NCBI GenBank assembly: GCA_002329575.1
Contig: DCTK01000002.1
Coordinates: 159 to 5,751, forward strand
Direction of reading: 5' to 3'
Length of the DNA stretch: 5,593 nucleotides
Source: Sutterella sp. UBA1442
Lineage (GTDB): Bacteria; Pseudomonadota; Gammaproteobacteria; Burkholderiales; Burkholderiaceae_F
In this document: one piece after another, positions 1 through 5,593 of the stretch
Position numbering within the stretch: the stretch's first letter is position 1
Layout of the letters: each line of letters begins with the position of its first letter
The notes under the pieces: generated by a model
Told to the model about the DNA's origin: nothing
Database searches by the model: none
The model's input: only the letters and a program-made list of their open reading frames with translations
Program-made: the position numbers and the translations under genes

Positions 1-1
1 C

Positions 2-337
2 TTCACTGAACTTGGTCTTGTGGAAATGACGCGCAAAAGAACCCGTGACTCCCTCGGACACATTCTTTGTGAACCGTGTCCCTTGTGCGGTGGTCGAGGC
101 GAAATTAAAACGGCTCGCACAGTCTGCTATCAGATTTTGCGAGAAGTGTTGCGTGAATGGCGTCAATACCCTGACATCATGGAGTTTTGCATTATTGCAA
201 GCCAAACCGTGATTGACCTCTTCTTAGAAGATGAAGCTCAGGCCTTAGATCTTTTGCAAGAATTCATTCACTGCCCTGTGCGTCTACAGGTTGAATACTG
301 CTACGGTCCTGAGCAGTACGATATTACGTTTAACTAA
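2..337 (+). CDS. rng: Ribonuclease G, C-terminal part (5' end outside window)
   Basis: RNase G is a cytoplasmic endoribonuclease of the RNase E/G family that matures the 5' end of 16S rRNA and takes part in mRNA decay. The open frame already runs at the left edge, so the 111 residues seen are the C-terminal quarter of a protein that is about 490 residues in E. coli. The GTG at position 20 is an internal codon, not the start. The first residues give the family signature FTELGLVEMTRKRTRDSL. A cysteine-rich stretch (CEPCPLCGGRG, cysteines at about 68, 77 and 86) matches the zinc-link motif CPxCxGxG through which these enzymes dimerise. The following TVCYQILRE and the ending (GPEQYDITF) fit RNase G rather than RNase E, which would carry a long unstructured tail. 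The stop is TAA at 335-337, followed at once by a terminator, so this is the end of its transcript. Family call is firm. Confidence 0.93.
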   Translation, partial: FTELGLVEMTRKRTRDSLGHILCEPCPLCGGRGEIKTARTVCYQILREVLREWRQYPDIMEFCIIASQTVIDLFLEDEAQALDLLQEFIHCPVRLQVEYCYGPEQYDITFN

Positions 338-360
338 TTGATAAGCTTTTAAAGCCAAAC

Positions 361-400
361 AAAAACCTCAGATTGTGGTCAAACACTTTCTGAGGTTTTT
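361..400. terminator. Bidirectional intrinsic terminator after rng
   Basis: A perfect 12-bp inverted repeat, AAAAACCTCAGA at 361-372 and TCTGAGGTTTTT at 389-400, encloses a 16-nt loop. On the plus strand the stem ends in TTTTTATT, 24 bp after the rng stop. On the minus strand it ends in TTTTTGTTT, which would stop transcription arriving from the autotransporter relic. It therefore works for the convergent pair. Seen directly; termination itself is inferred from the hairpin plus T-tract rule. Confidence 0.88.
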
Positions 401-409
401 ATTGGGCTT

Positions 410-448
410 CGGGGAGAGTGTGTCTCCCCGATTTCGGTCAGCCGACCG
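410..448. other. Two small hairpins downstream of the autotransporter relic
   Basis: CGGGGAGA (410-417) and TCTCCCCG (423-430) form a perfect 8-bp stem with a 5-nt loop, and CGGTC (435-439) with GACCG (444-448) forms a 5-bp stem with a 4-nt loop. On the minus strand both lie just after the stop of the autotransporter fragment at 456, so they look like its 3' untranslated region. Neither is followed by a proper T-tract, so I do not call either a terminator by itself. They may protect the 3' end of the transcript or act together with the 361-400 hairpin. Confidence 0.5.
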
Positions 449-455
449 TGTCTTC

Positions 456-749
456 TTAGAACGTGTAGCGCACGTTACCCAAAAAGCTGTGGTTTTCGCG
501 ACCTTCGCCACCGAGACCCAAACGGTAATCCACGCCAACGGCCCAGTTACCCTTTTGAGCTTCAACGCCGAGCGTGCTATTGAACACACCGGAGCTCAAC
601 ACGTCTTGCTTGAGCTTAGCACCCGAGTTGATCATCTCGGCACGCTTGTCACCCAATTGCGGCACAACGGTGAGATCCAACTTCGGATTGACCTTCCAGC
701 CCTTCGTGTCGAACTTGCCCGTCATTTCCACACCGATCGGCGTTTCCAC
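456..749 (-). pseudogene. Autotransporter beta-barrel, C-terminal remnant
   Basis: This 98-codon minus-strand frame encodes the end of a type V autotransporter outer-membrane barrel. Alternating polar/hydrophobic strands (for example GWKVNPKLDLTVVPQLGD and GNWAVGVDYRLGL) are followed by a last strand ending GNVRYTF, with the terminal aromatic residue expected for recognition by the BAM complex. A complete barrel needs about 260-300 residues, so roughly the last third survives. The frame begins right after a TGA at 752-750, the GTG at 749 has no ribosome-binding site, and on the other strand transposase-like sequence begins at the same place. The passenger and most of the barrel are therefore gone. 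All eight lysines use AAG, whereas the intact recombinase nearby uses mostly AAA (25 of 30), so the parent gene had a separate codon style, typical of abundant surface proteins or of foreign DNA. The fragment cannot function alone. The barrel assignment rests on strand pattern and terminus, not on a search. Confidence 0.72.
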
Positions 750-925
750 TCAAAAACAGTGACGATGTCACTGATGCCGAATACCTTGCTGATCAGCTTA
801 GGATCGGCCAGTTACGGGCCTATGACATCGTCCCTAAAGAAGCTCGTAACTATCGCGATTTAGTGCGTCAACGTGTTGATCTATGGCAATTCAAATCTAA
901 ATATCAACATTTGTCGGAAATATAG
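749..925 (+). pseudogene. IS110-like transposase, internal fragment
   Basis: In the frame starting at 749, 58 residues can be read before a TAG at 923-925. The pattern DDVTDAEYLADQLRIG followed by YDIVPKEARNYRDLVRQR resembles the DxxDAxxLAxLLRxG...YVP...RxLRELVRxR block in the N-terminal RuvC-like (DEDD) domain of IS110-family transposases. D6 and D9 of the fragment (codons at 764 and 773) would sit at the conserved aspartates. The domain start, which carries the first acidic residues, is missing, and so is the C-terminal serine-containing domain, from an intact enzyme of about 350-400 residues. There is no start codon or ribosome-binding site: the left end runs straight into the autotransporter remnant. 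After about residue 50 the similarity fades, so decay or a second break lies near 890-925. The rest of the gap to 978 shows nothing I recognise. IS110 elements lack terminal inverted repeats in most members, so no ends were sought. The family call is by eye and moderate. Confidence 0.58.
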
Positions 926-978
926 CAAGCTCGCTCTACTCTGAGGTAGAATTGGATCAATATAACAAAATTAACACT

Positions 979-2925
979 TTAGTTAAATCGGTTGTGTTCT
1001 TTGGGATTTTCTGATGTTGGACTAGTGGCTATCGTTTCAGTACGACCGGGCAAATCAGCATACTTAGGAAGCTCAATCGTAACAATAACGCCCCGTCCTG
1101 GATTGGGTTCAGCCCACACGCGACCGGCATGGCGTTCTGCCAATGAGCTCACAATGGACAAACCTAATCCCAAACCATGGGCTTTGCTGGTTTCAAGTTT
1201 TTGGAAGAATCGATCGGTAAATTCGGGTTTAACGAGCTTTGCATTATCAATCACACGAATCCACCAACAGTCCTCATGGTCTTCAATGCGAATACGGATG
1301 CGAGGCGAGCCGTCAGCTAACATCGCAGGATGAATTTCAGCGAAGGCATCAGCAGAATTCTTCATTAAGTTGAGTAACGCTAATTCAATTTCCCAGTCAT
1401 CGGCCTCAACAAGAGCGTTACGCTCCCCTTCAATGATGACAGGAACCGTTGTACGACCTGACTTCTCGAATGTCGCCACTGTATTGACTACAATGTCACG
1501 AAGATTATGTTTTTCTCGCTTCACATCATGCGCTTTAGCGTAACTGCGAACGTGATCAACAATATCGACGGCACGATCGGTGTGATACTCAATTTCTGTC
1601 AGAATCGTTTTGATGGTCTCGGGTGACGCATTGCCCTTTTCAATACGACGCAACAAACCACGTGTGTAATTAGAGACCGTGGCAAGCGGTTGCTTTAATT
1701 CATGCGCAATCATGCTTGACATCTGTCCCACAATCCCCGTTCGCTCGAGGCGAGAGATGTATTCGTTGGTTTGTTCTTGTTGCTTAGCAATGCGTTCTTT
1801 TTCTGCCAAAGCGCGTTTTAAAGCTCTCGTGCGAGAAGCCACTTCAACCGAAATAATGAGGTTATAGAAAAAGCCCGCCACGATTAAGAAAATGGCTGTG
1901 ATAAAAATCGTGCGATTTTCGCTCAGCATCCGATAGAAGGCCGAATACGCCACGTTGTTATAGGGGCCCATACGCAAACGATGAAGCATGTCAAAAAGCG
2001 CCAGAGAGTTCTCGGGCATGGCCCACGTCGCCCCTGCCGGTAACTTCATGCCTAAGAGGGCATTCGTCATCTCAAGGATGTAGTTTGAATCTATGCCCAT
2101 GCGATAAGAGACGATGAGCCCGGGGTATTCGTGCGTTGAGTGTTGGCAGGCTAAGTCACTGACCGACTGAGGGTTAATCACACGGTAGTCAGCCAAGTGG
2201 ACCAAGTTTCTCGTCATGGCATATTCGATGTAGCACGCGGGCACGATACCCACATCCACTTCACCTTTTTTAACGCTATTTAAGACGTTAAGCGGTTCTC
2301 CATCGGCAAAACGAATGTCTTTAAAAGCTGTCTGCCAAGACAGATTCATTTCTACAAAAGGCTCTTTTGCCAATGTAAACCCGCTAAATGAATCCGAATC
2401 TACAGCTTTAACTCGATAAGAGCCGCGGGCAAGATCGTTTAGCGTATAGATTTTGTCATTGTTGCTACTGACCACAATCGTGGCAGCCGACGAGTAACCG
2501 GCGGACTTCGCTTGGGGGTGCCAGAGCATGGCGATGGCTTTTGCACGCTCTTCAAACGCAAGTTGCGCAAAAAAATCCGGATCGCTGATAATGAAGTCAA
2601 TCTTATTGTCGTAAATGAGTTCTTCTAAGTCGCGACGTTCATGAAATTTCAACACCAAGAATTTGTCGCGAGCCTGCACACTTTTATCAATGGCATTAAT
2701 CGTCTGCTTTAAATAAAGATGTTGCATCGTCGGATCGATTTGCATATCCACCGCCACCACCACTTGGTTTTTCAATTGAGAAGGCGACTCGATAAACTCT
2801 CTGACGGGACTTGTGAGTGTTTGACGCAAAATCGAATTTTGATTGCCCATAATCAACGATTCAACCCCGAGGGCTGAAAGGATCAAAACCAGAATCGTGA
2901 TACAGGTAATAAAAAAGCGACGCAT
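979..2925 (-). CDS. TtrS-type sensor histidine kinase with periplasmic binding domain
   Basis: An inner-membrane two-component sensor kinase of 648 residues. Residues 4-22 form an N-terminal signal anchor, and about 54-280 form a periplasmic PhnD-like substrate-binding domain (VVVAVDMQIDPT, IDFIISDP, then the cysteines C231 in GIVPACYIE and C260 in DLACQHSTHEYPG). A second membrane segment lies at about 339-359, then a coiled-coil linker (362-394) and the kinase core. The H-box MIAHELKQPLATVSNY has the phospho-acceptor H408, the N-box is LLNLMKNSADAF (N519, N523), and the G2 box is HGLGLGLSI (584-588). The G1 box is odd: D560-N-A-K-L stands where D-N-G-x-G is usual. The overall plan matches TtrS, which senses tetrathionate, but the ligand here is unknown and could be another oxyanion or organic acid. 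No response regulator is adjacent. The start ATG at 2925-2923 is supported by the signal anchor right behind it. Only a weak AGG lies about 10 nt upstream. Downstream lie only relics, and no clear terminator was found. Confidence 0.88.
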   Translation of the reverse strand: MRRFFITCITILVLILSALGVESLIMGNQNSILRQTLTSPVREFIESPSQLKNQVVVAVDMQIDPTMQHLYLKQTINAIDKSVQARDKFLVLKFHERRDLEELIYDNKIDFIISDPDFFAQLAFEERAKAIAMLWHPQAKSAGYSSAATIVVSSNNDKIYTLNDLARGSYRVKAVDSDSFSGFTLAKEPFVEMNLSWQTAFKDIRFADGEPLNVLNSVKKGEVDVGIVPACYIEYAMTRNLVHLADYRVINPQSVSDLACQHSTHEYPGLIVSYRMGIDSNYILEMTNALLGMKLPAGATWAMPENSLALFDMLHRLRMGPYNNVAYSAFYRMLSENRTIFITAIFLIVAGFFYNLIISVEVASRTRALKRALAEKERIAKQQEQTNEYISRLERTGIVGQMSSMIAHELKQPLATVSNYTRGLLRRIEKGNASPETIKTILTEIEYHTDRAVDIVDHVRSYAKAHDVKREKHNLRDIVVNTVATFEKSGRTTVPVIIEGERNALVEADDWEIELALLNLMKNSADAFAEIHPAMLADGSPRIRIRIEDHEDCWWIRVIDNAKLVKPEFTDRFFQKLETSKAHGLGLGLSIVSSLAERHAGRVWAEPNPGRGVIVTIELPKYADLPGRTETIATSPTSENPKEHNRFN

Positions 2926-3012
2926 GAGATAAGCCTGTTAACAGACGGATAACTTCTTATATTAATCAACTTCGCGTTAAAATTAAACGCTTCAATCCCT
3001 GAATTTAAATCA
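2926..3012. promoter_or_regulatory. Divergent intergenic region between kinase and recombinase, with palindromes
   Basis: This 87-bp AT-rich gap must hold the promoters of both divergent genes. It contains a perfect 10-bp palindrome CTGTTAACAG (2935-2944) and an interrupted inverted repeat GCGTT-N7-AACGC (2974-2990), either of which could be an operator. For the recombinase, TTAACA (2938-2943), a 17-bp spacer and ATTAAT (2961-2966) is a weak sigma-70 candidate. For the kinase, TTTAAT, 17 bp and TAATAT on the minus strand (about 2986 down to 2958) is an equally weak one. The two would overlap and compete. The region role is near certain by position; the individual elements are guesses. Confidence 0.4.
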
Positions 3013-4509
3013 ATGTCAGCGCTTTTTCTAACAGAACTGCCCAAAACGCTTACACCTGAGACGTTACTCGCAGACGTTTTAACGCCGGAGTTTACCGTGG
3101 CAGCGCTTCGTGCTGGAATCCTCACGCTAGAGGGATTAATGGCTGCCGCTGCGAATAAAACACTTCCCTTTACGCTAGATGCTGAGAATCAAAAAGCGCT
3201 GGATCAGTTCCTAACTTCTCTTCAATTTCTAAAAGAGAGGCGCTCTGGCCGACATAAAAAGAGTGATGACGGCAAAAATACATTGCCACCCCCCAATCCT
3301 TTGATCGTGCCGCTTGAGCGAATCTCTTTAGGTATTGGGCTTGACGGCAGAACGGGAACCAATCGAGCCGATGCGACGCATCGAAGTTTGGAAGCCGATG
3401 ATGACTTATCGGCCATTCGTGCGTGGCTTTCAGCTCGAGCAGAAAATCCCAACACTCGTAACGCCTACCGTAAAGAAGCCGAACGATTTTTGCTGTGGTG
3501 CACAGTAGAAAAAGACATCGCTATGAGTAGCGTGGGAACTGCTGAGGCCTCAGAGTATTTGCGATGGCTTGAGCAGCTCGGCCGCTTTGACGAGAAACAA
3601 TGGGCCAGACGCTGGAAATGTCCCCAACACGATTGGATCGGCAAAAAAAATACCTCTCGAGACGATCCTCAGTGGCGCCCCTTTAATGAAGCGCTATCGC
3701 ACACGTCTCGCAAACTTGCGATGACCGTCATCCGTCAGCTTTTTACCTTCTTAAAGAAGACGGGTTACATCATCTTTAGTCCCTTCGATCAAATTTCCTC
3801 AAAAGTCCCCTACCTGGAAGGCGAAGGCGCTCCTAAAGCGTTTGCGGACCGCTCTTTTACGGAAGAGCAATGGGCGCATGTCATGGATTGCTTTGAAGCC
3901 GAAGAAGATAATGAAGCTCACGCAAGACTCGCAGTCATTTTAATGTTGGGTAAAGGTCTTGGGCTTCGCGCAAGCGAAATGCTTGCGGCTCAAACCGGAT
4001 GGATTGCAGAGCAGCGCATTGACAATGATCTCATCACTGTCATTGAAGTTTTGGGGAAAGGCGACAAAGTCAGACGCTTGCCTCTGCAACCTGATGAACT
4101 CGGCCTTATCAATCATTACCTCAAACTCCGAGATCTGGCCCCGGTCGGCATTACGGATTCTTCCACACCGATCTTGTCTTCTCTGCGCCGAGGACGTAAA
4201 GCTCAAATAGCCCCGGGCAAAGCCCGTGCCTCGTCGCTTTCCCGTTCGGGACTCTATCGGACGCTGTCGGACTTTTTTGAAAAATGTGCCAAAGCCATTG
4301 AAGAGACACGACCCCTAGAAGCTGAGAAGTTTCGCTCTAGTTCTACTCACTGGTTGCGACACACTTTTGCCACATCAGCATTAAAGTCAATGCCTGTGAA
4401 CATCGTTCAAAATGCTATGGGACACGCCTCTGTCGGCACGACTAGCCGATATCTGACTCCGGAAGAAAGCGAAGTGGCCCGCGCCATGCGGCGCATGAAA
4501 AAAGAGTAG
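3013..4509 (+). CDS. Tyrosine-type site-specific recombinase (phage integrase family)
   Basis: A 498-residue DNA strand-exchange enzyme of the tyrosine recombinase family. The catalytic set is complete: R319 (GLGLRASEML), the beta-hairpin lysine K349 or K352 (LGKGDKVRRLPL), H446 and R449 (THWLRHTFATSA), H471 (MGHAS) and the nucleophile Y480 (TTSRYL). A core-binding domain spans about 130-262 (DDDLSAIRAWL, TRNAYRKEAERFLLW, and WRPFNEALSHTSRK with FTFLKKTGYIIFSPF). The N-terminal 20-75 (LLADVLTPEFTVAALRAGI) recalls a degenerate copy of the helical DUF3701 module of a Burkholderiales integrase type that is usually longer, 550 residues or more, so this looks like a shortened member. No recognisable Shine-Dalgarno lies before the ATG. 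The next in-frame ATG is codon 43, so the chosen start stands by lack of an alternative. No tRNA, att-like direct repeats or phage genes adjoin it, so its target (excision, inversion, or dimer resolution) cannot be told. Convergent with holB. Confidence 0.9.
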   Translation: MSALFLTELPKTLTPETLLADVLTPEFTVAALRAGILTLEGLMAAAANKTLPFTLDAENQKALDQFLTSLQFLKERRSGRHKKSDDGKNTLPPPNPLIVPLERISLGIGLDGRTGTNRADATHRSLEADDDLSAIRAWLSARAENPNTRNAYRKEAERFLLWCTVEKDIAMSSVGTAEASEYLRWLEQLGRFDEKQWARRWKCPQHDWIGKKNTSRDDPQWRPFNEALSHTSRKLAMTVIRQLFTFLKKTGYIIFSPFDQISSKVPYLEGEGAPKAFADRSFTEEQWAHVMDCFEAEEDNEAHARLAVILMLGKGLGLRASEMLAAQTGWIAEQRIDNDLITVIEVLGKGDKVRRLPLQPDELGLINHYLKLRDLAPVGITDSSTPILSSLRRGRKAQIAPGKARASSLSRSGLYRTLSDFFEKCAKAIEETRPLEAEKFRSSSTHWLRHTFATSALKSMPVNIVQNAMGHASVGTTSRYLTPEESEVARAMRRMKKE

Positions 4510-4532
4510 CCCTTAAAACTTGGCTACTCTTT
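4501..4532. terminator. Bidirectional intrinsic terminator between recombinase and holB
   Basis: A perfect 11-bp inverted repeat, AAAGAGTAGCC (4501-4511) and GGCTACTCTTT (4522-4532), has a 10-nt loop. The recombinase stop TAG (4507-4509) lies inside the left arm. For the minus strand the stem ends in a run of six T (4503-4498), a good terminator for holB, about 32 nt after its stop. For the plus strand the T-tract is short (TTT then ATCCC), so termination there is likely weaker. The pairing is seen; the activity is inferred. Confidence 0.82.
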
Positions 4533-4563
4533 ATCCCTTGTTTTCAATCGAGGCTTAATGCTC

Positions 4564-5593
4564 TTAATCAAAAGACTGTCCTGACATGGTCTTTCGATAG
4601 CGAAGAAGCGACTGTTCAATCACCATCTGCGCATTTAAAGGATGCGTGACTGCGCGTCGCATGTCTTTGAGCGAATCACTCCACTTAAATAGAAGCGACT
4701 CGGGGACTTTCTCCACCAATCGTTTCATTTGAGGGCCGTAGACCGGGAAGTAATGCGGAGCAAGGCCTGCTTTGACAGCCAATAAGTCATACGCCCAGCG
4801 TTCCAAGACCGGCAAGACGGCTGACACTGGCAACGCCTTATTGCTCTCTTTCACACTTAATTGATCTAAGCCCATGCGACTGCCCAAAGACAAAACAGAC
4901 AAGAGGGCTTTACGAGATTCAGCCGACATGCTCGTGAGCGTTAGGAGTTGATCACGAGTCTTGGCATCAATTTCATTGTTGTTAGCGATCTTGATTTGAT
5001 CAGTCACTAAACACGGACGGCCTGCTGCTCGAGCCAAGGCCTCTTCAGGATCATCGACGCCTTGTTGAGTTAACCAACTAAGCGCCTCATCGTGCGTCGG
5101 CCCCTTAGCGCGAAGCAACCGACAGCGGCTACGAATAGTGGGTAACACTCGATCAAGTTCGTCAGCTACTAATAAAAATGTTGTTCTTTCGGGCGGCTCT
5201 TCTAAATTCTTTAAAAAGGTTGCTGCCGCATCGGCTCGAATGGCATCGGCCGGATAGACAACGATAATGCGACGCCCGCCTTCAACGTGCGAGGCCAAAT
5301 TTAAAAACTCGGTTAGAGCTCGCGGTTGATGAATCAAAATTTCGCGATAAATCTTTCGATCTTTGGACGCATTCGCAGGAGGCTCAAAAGCAATGCCTCT
5401 GGGCAAGGCTTCTGCTTCACTCATCACATAGCGCAAGTCCGGGTGCGTGCCCGCTTGAGCCATTTTGCATCCCTTACACTCCCCGCAGGGCGTGCCGTCC
5501 TTGGCCGGATGCTGACAAAAAAGACTTTGTGCAAACGTAATGACGAGGTCAATCGTGCCGATGCCTTTGGGACCGTAGACCAAAAGACCGTTC
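4564..5593 (-). CDS. holB: DNA polymerase III delta' subunit, partial (N-terminus outside window)
   Basis: Delta' is the stator subunit of the clamp loader, which places the beta sliding clamp on primed DNA in the cytoplasm. The frame is open to the right edge, and the first residues visible (NGLLVYGPKGIG) match the region around residue 25 of other delta' proteins, so only about 20-25 residues are missing and the TTG at 5583 is an internal codon. Numbered from there, the degenerate P-loop GPKGIGT lacks the usual lysine, as expected for a subunit that does not hydrolyse ATP. Four zinc-binding cysteines follow (C26, C36, C39, C42 in the visible part, with THPD after them), then LKNLEEPPERTTFLL, and SRC in RSRCRLL, whose arginine (codon 5127-5125) supplies the arginine finger to the neighbouring gamma/tau subunit. 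The C-terminal two-thirds is the helical collar domain. In many proteobacteria tmk precedes holB, here beyond the edge. A terminator follows at 4501-4532, so holB ends its operon. Confidence 0.94.
   Translation of the reverse strand, partial: NGLLVYGPKGIGTIDLVITFAQSLFCQHPAKDGTPCGECKGCKMAQAGTHPDLRYVMSEAEALPRGIAFEPPANASKDRKIYREILIHQPRALTEFLNLASHVEGGRRIIVVYPADAIRADAAATFLKNLEEPPERTTFLLVADELDRVLPTIRSRCRLLRAKGPTHDEALSWLTQQGVDDPEEALARAAGRPCLVTDQIKIANNNEIDAKTRDQLLTLTSMSAESRKALLSVLSLGSRMGLDQLSVKESNKALPVSAVLPVLERWAYDLLAVKAGLAPHYFPVYGPQMKRLVEKVPESLLFKWSDSLKDMRRAVTHPLNAQMVIEQSLLRYRKTMSGQSFD

Noticed and set aside
375..863. A 162-codon plus-strand open frame across the relic zone
   Set aside because: It runs antisense to the autotransporter fragment and out of frame with the transposase-like piece, with no ribosome-binding site and no family resemblance. 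It is a shadow frame.
935..950. Small hairpin TCTAC-N6-GTAGA downstream of the kinase gene
   Set aside because: Only a 5-bp stem with no T-tract on the minus strand, so not a credible terminator for the kinase.
901..1014. A short plus-strand frame of about 37 codons ending over the kinase 3' end
   Set aside because: No start signal, no recognisable similarity, and most of the second half overlaps the kinase gene in antisense. Best taken as chance.
2883..3125. A minus-strand 80-codon frame spanning the divergent region
   Set aside because: It overlaps the starts of both the kinase and the recombinase and has no protein-like features.
3013..4509. Possible integrative element with attachment sites around the recombinase
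   Set aside because: I looked for direct repeats, a tRNA end or cargo genes next to the recombinase and saw none in the window. The neighbours are a kinase and holB.

Overview
The window looks like chromosomal DNA of a host-associated betaproteobacterium, most likely order Burkholderiales and perhaps the Sutterella/Parasutterella group. This is an inference from gene content: an RNase G tail, a TtrS-type periplasmic-binding sensor kinase, the C-terminus of an autotransporter barrel, a tyrosine recombinase of a type I associate with Burkholderiales, and a Burkholderiales-like DNA polymerase III delta' subunit. No rRNA or other marker is present to fix the genus.

Layout from left to right. At 2-337 (+) is the 3' end of rng (RNase G), cut by the window edge. 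A strong bidirectional intrinsic terminator follows at 361-400. From about 405 to 978 there is no intact gene. This stretch holds two small hairpins, the last ~98 codons of an autotransporter beta-barrel on the minus strand (456-749), and, abutting it on the plus strand, a ~59-codon piece of an IS110-like transposase (749-925). The join between the two relics marks an insertion followed by deletion. At 979-2925 (-) is an intact membrane-bound sensor histidine kinase of the TtrS type, with no response regulator beside it. An 87-bp AT-rich divergent intergenic region (2926-3012) separates it from a 498-aa tyrosine recombinase at 3013-4509 (+). The recombinase converges on holB (DNA polymerase III delta', 4564 to the right edge, minus strand). 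Between them is a second bidirectional terminator, whose stem includes the recombinase stop codon.

The housekeeping genes rng and holB flank an accessory interval. The kinase and the recombinase are divergently transcribed and could share control of the region between them, but nothing shows a joint function. No CRISPR array, tRNA, rRNA, attachment-site repeat or recognisable phage cargo was seen. I did not find convincing evidence of a new multi-gene system. The most notable points are the double relic, the altered G1 box of the kinase, its orphan status, and the stand-alone, shortened recombinase.
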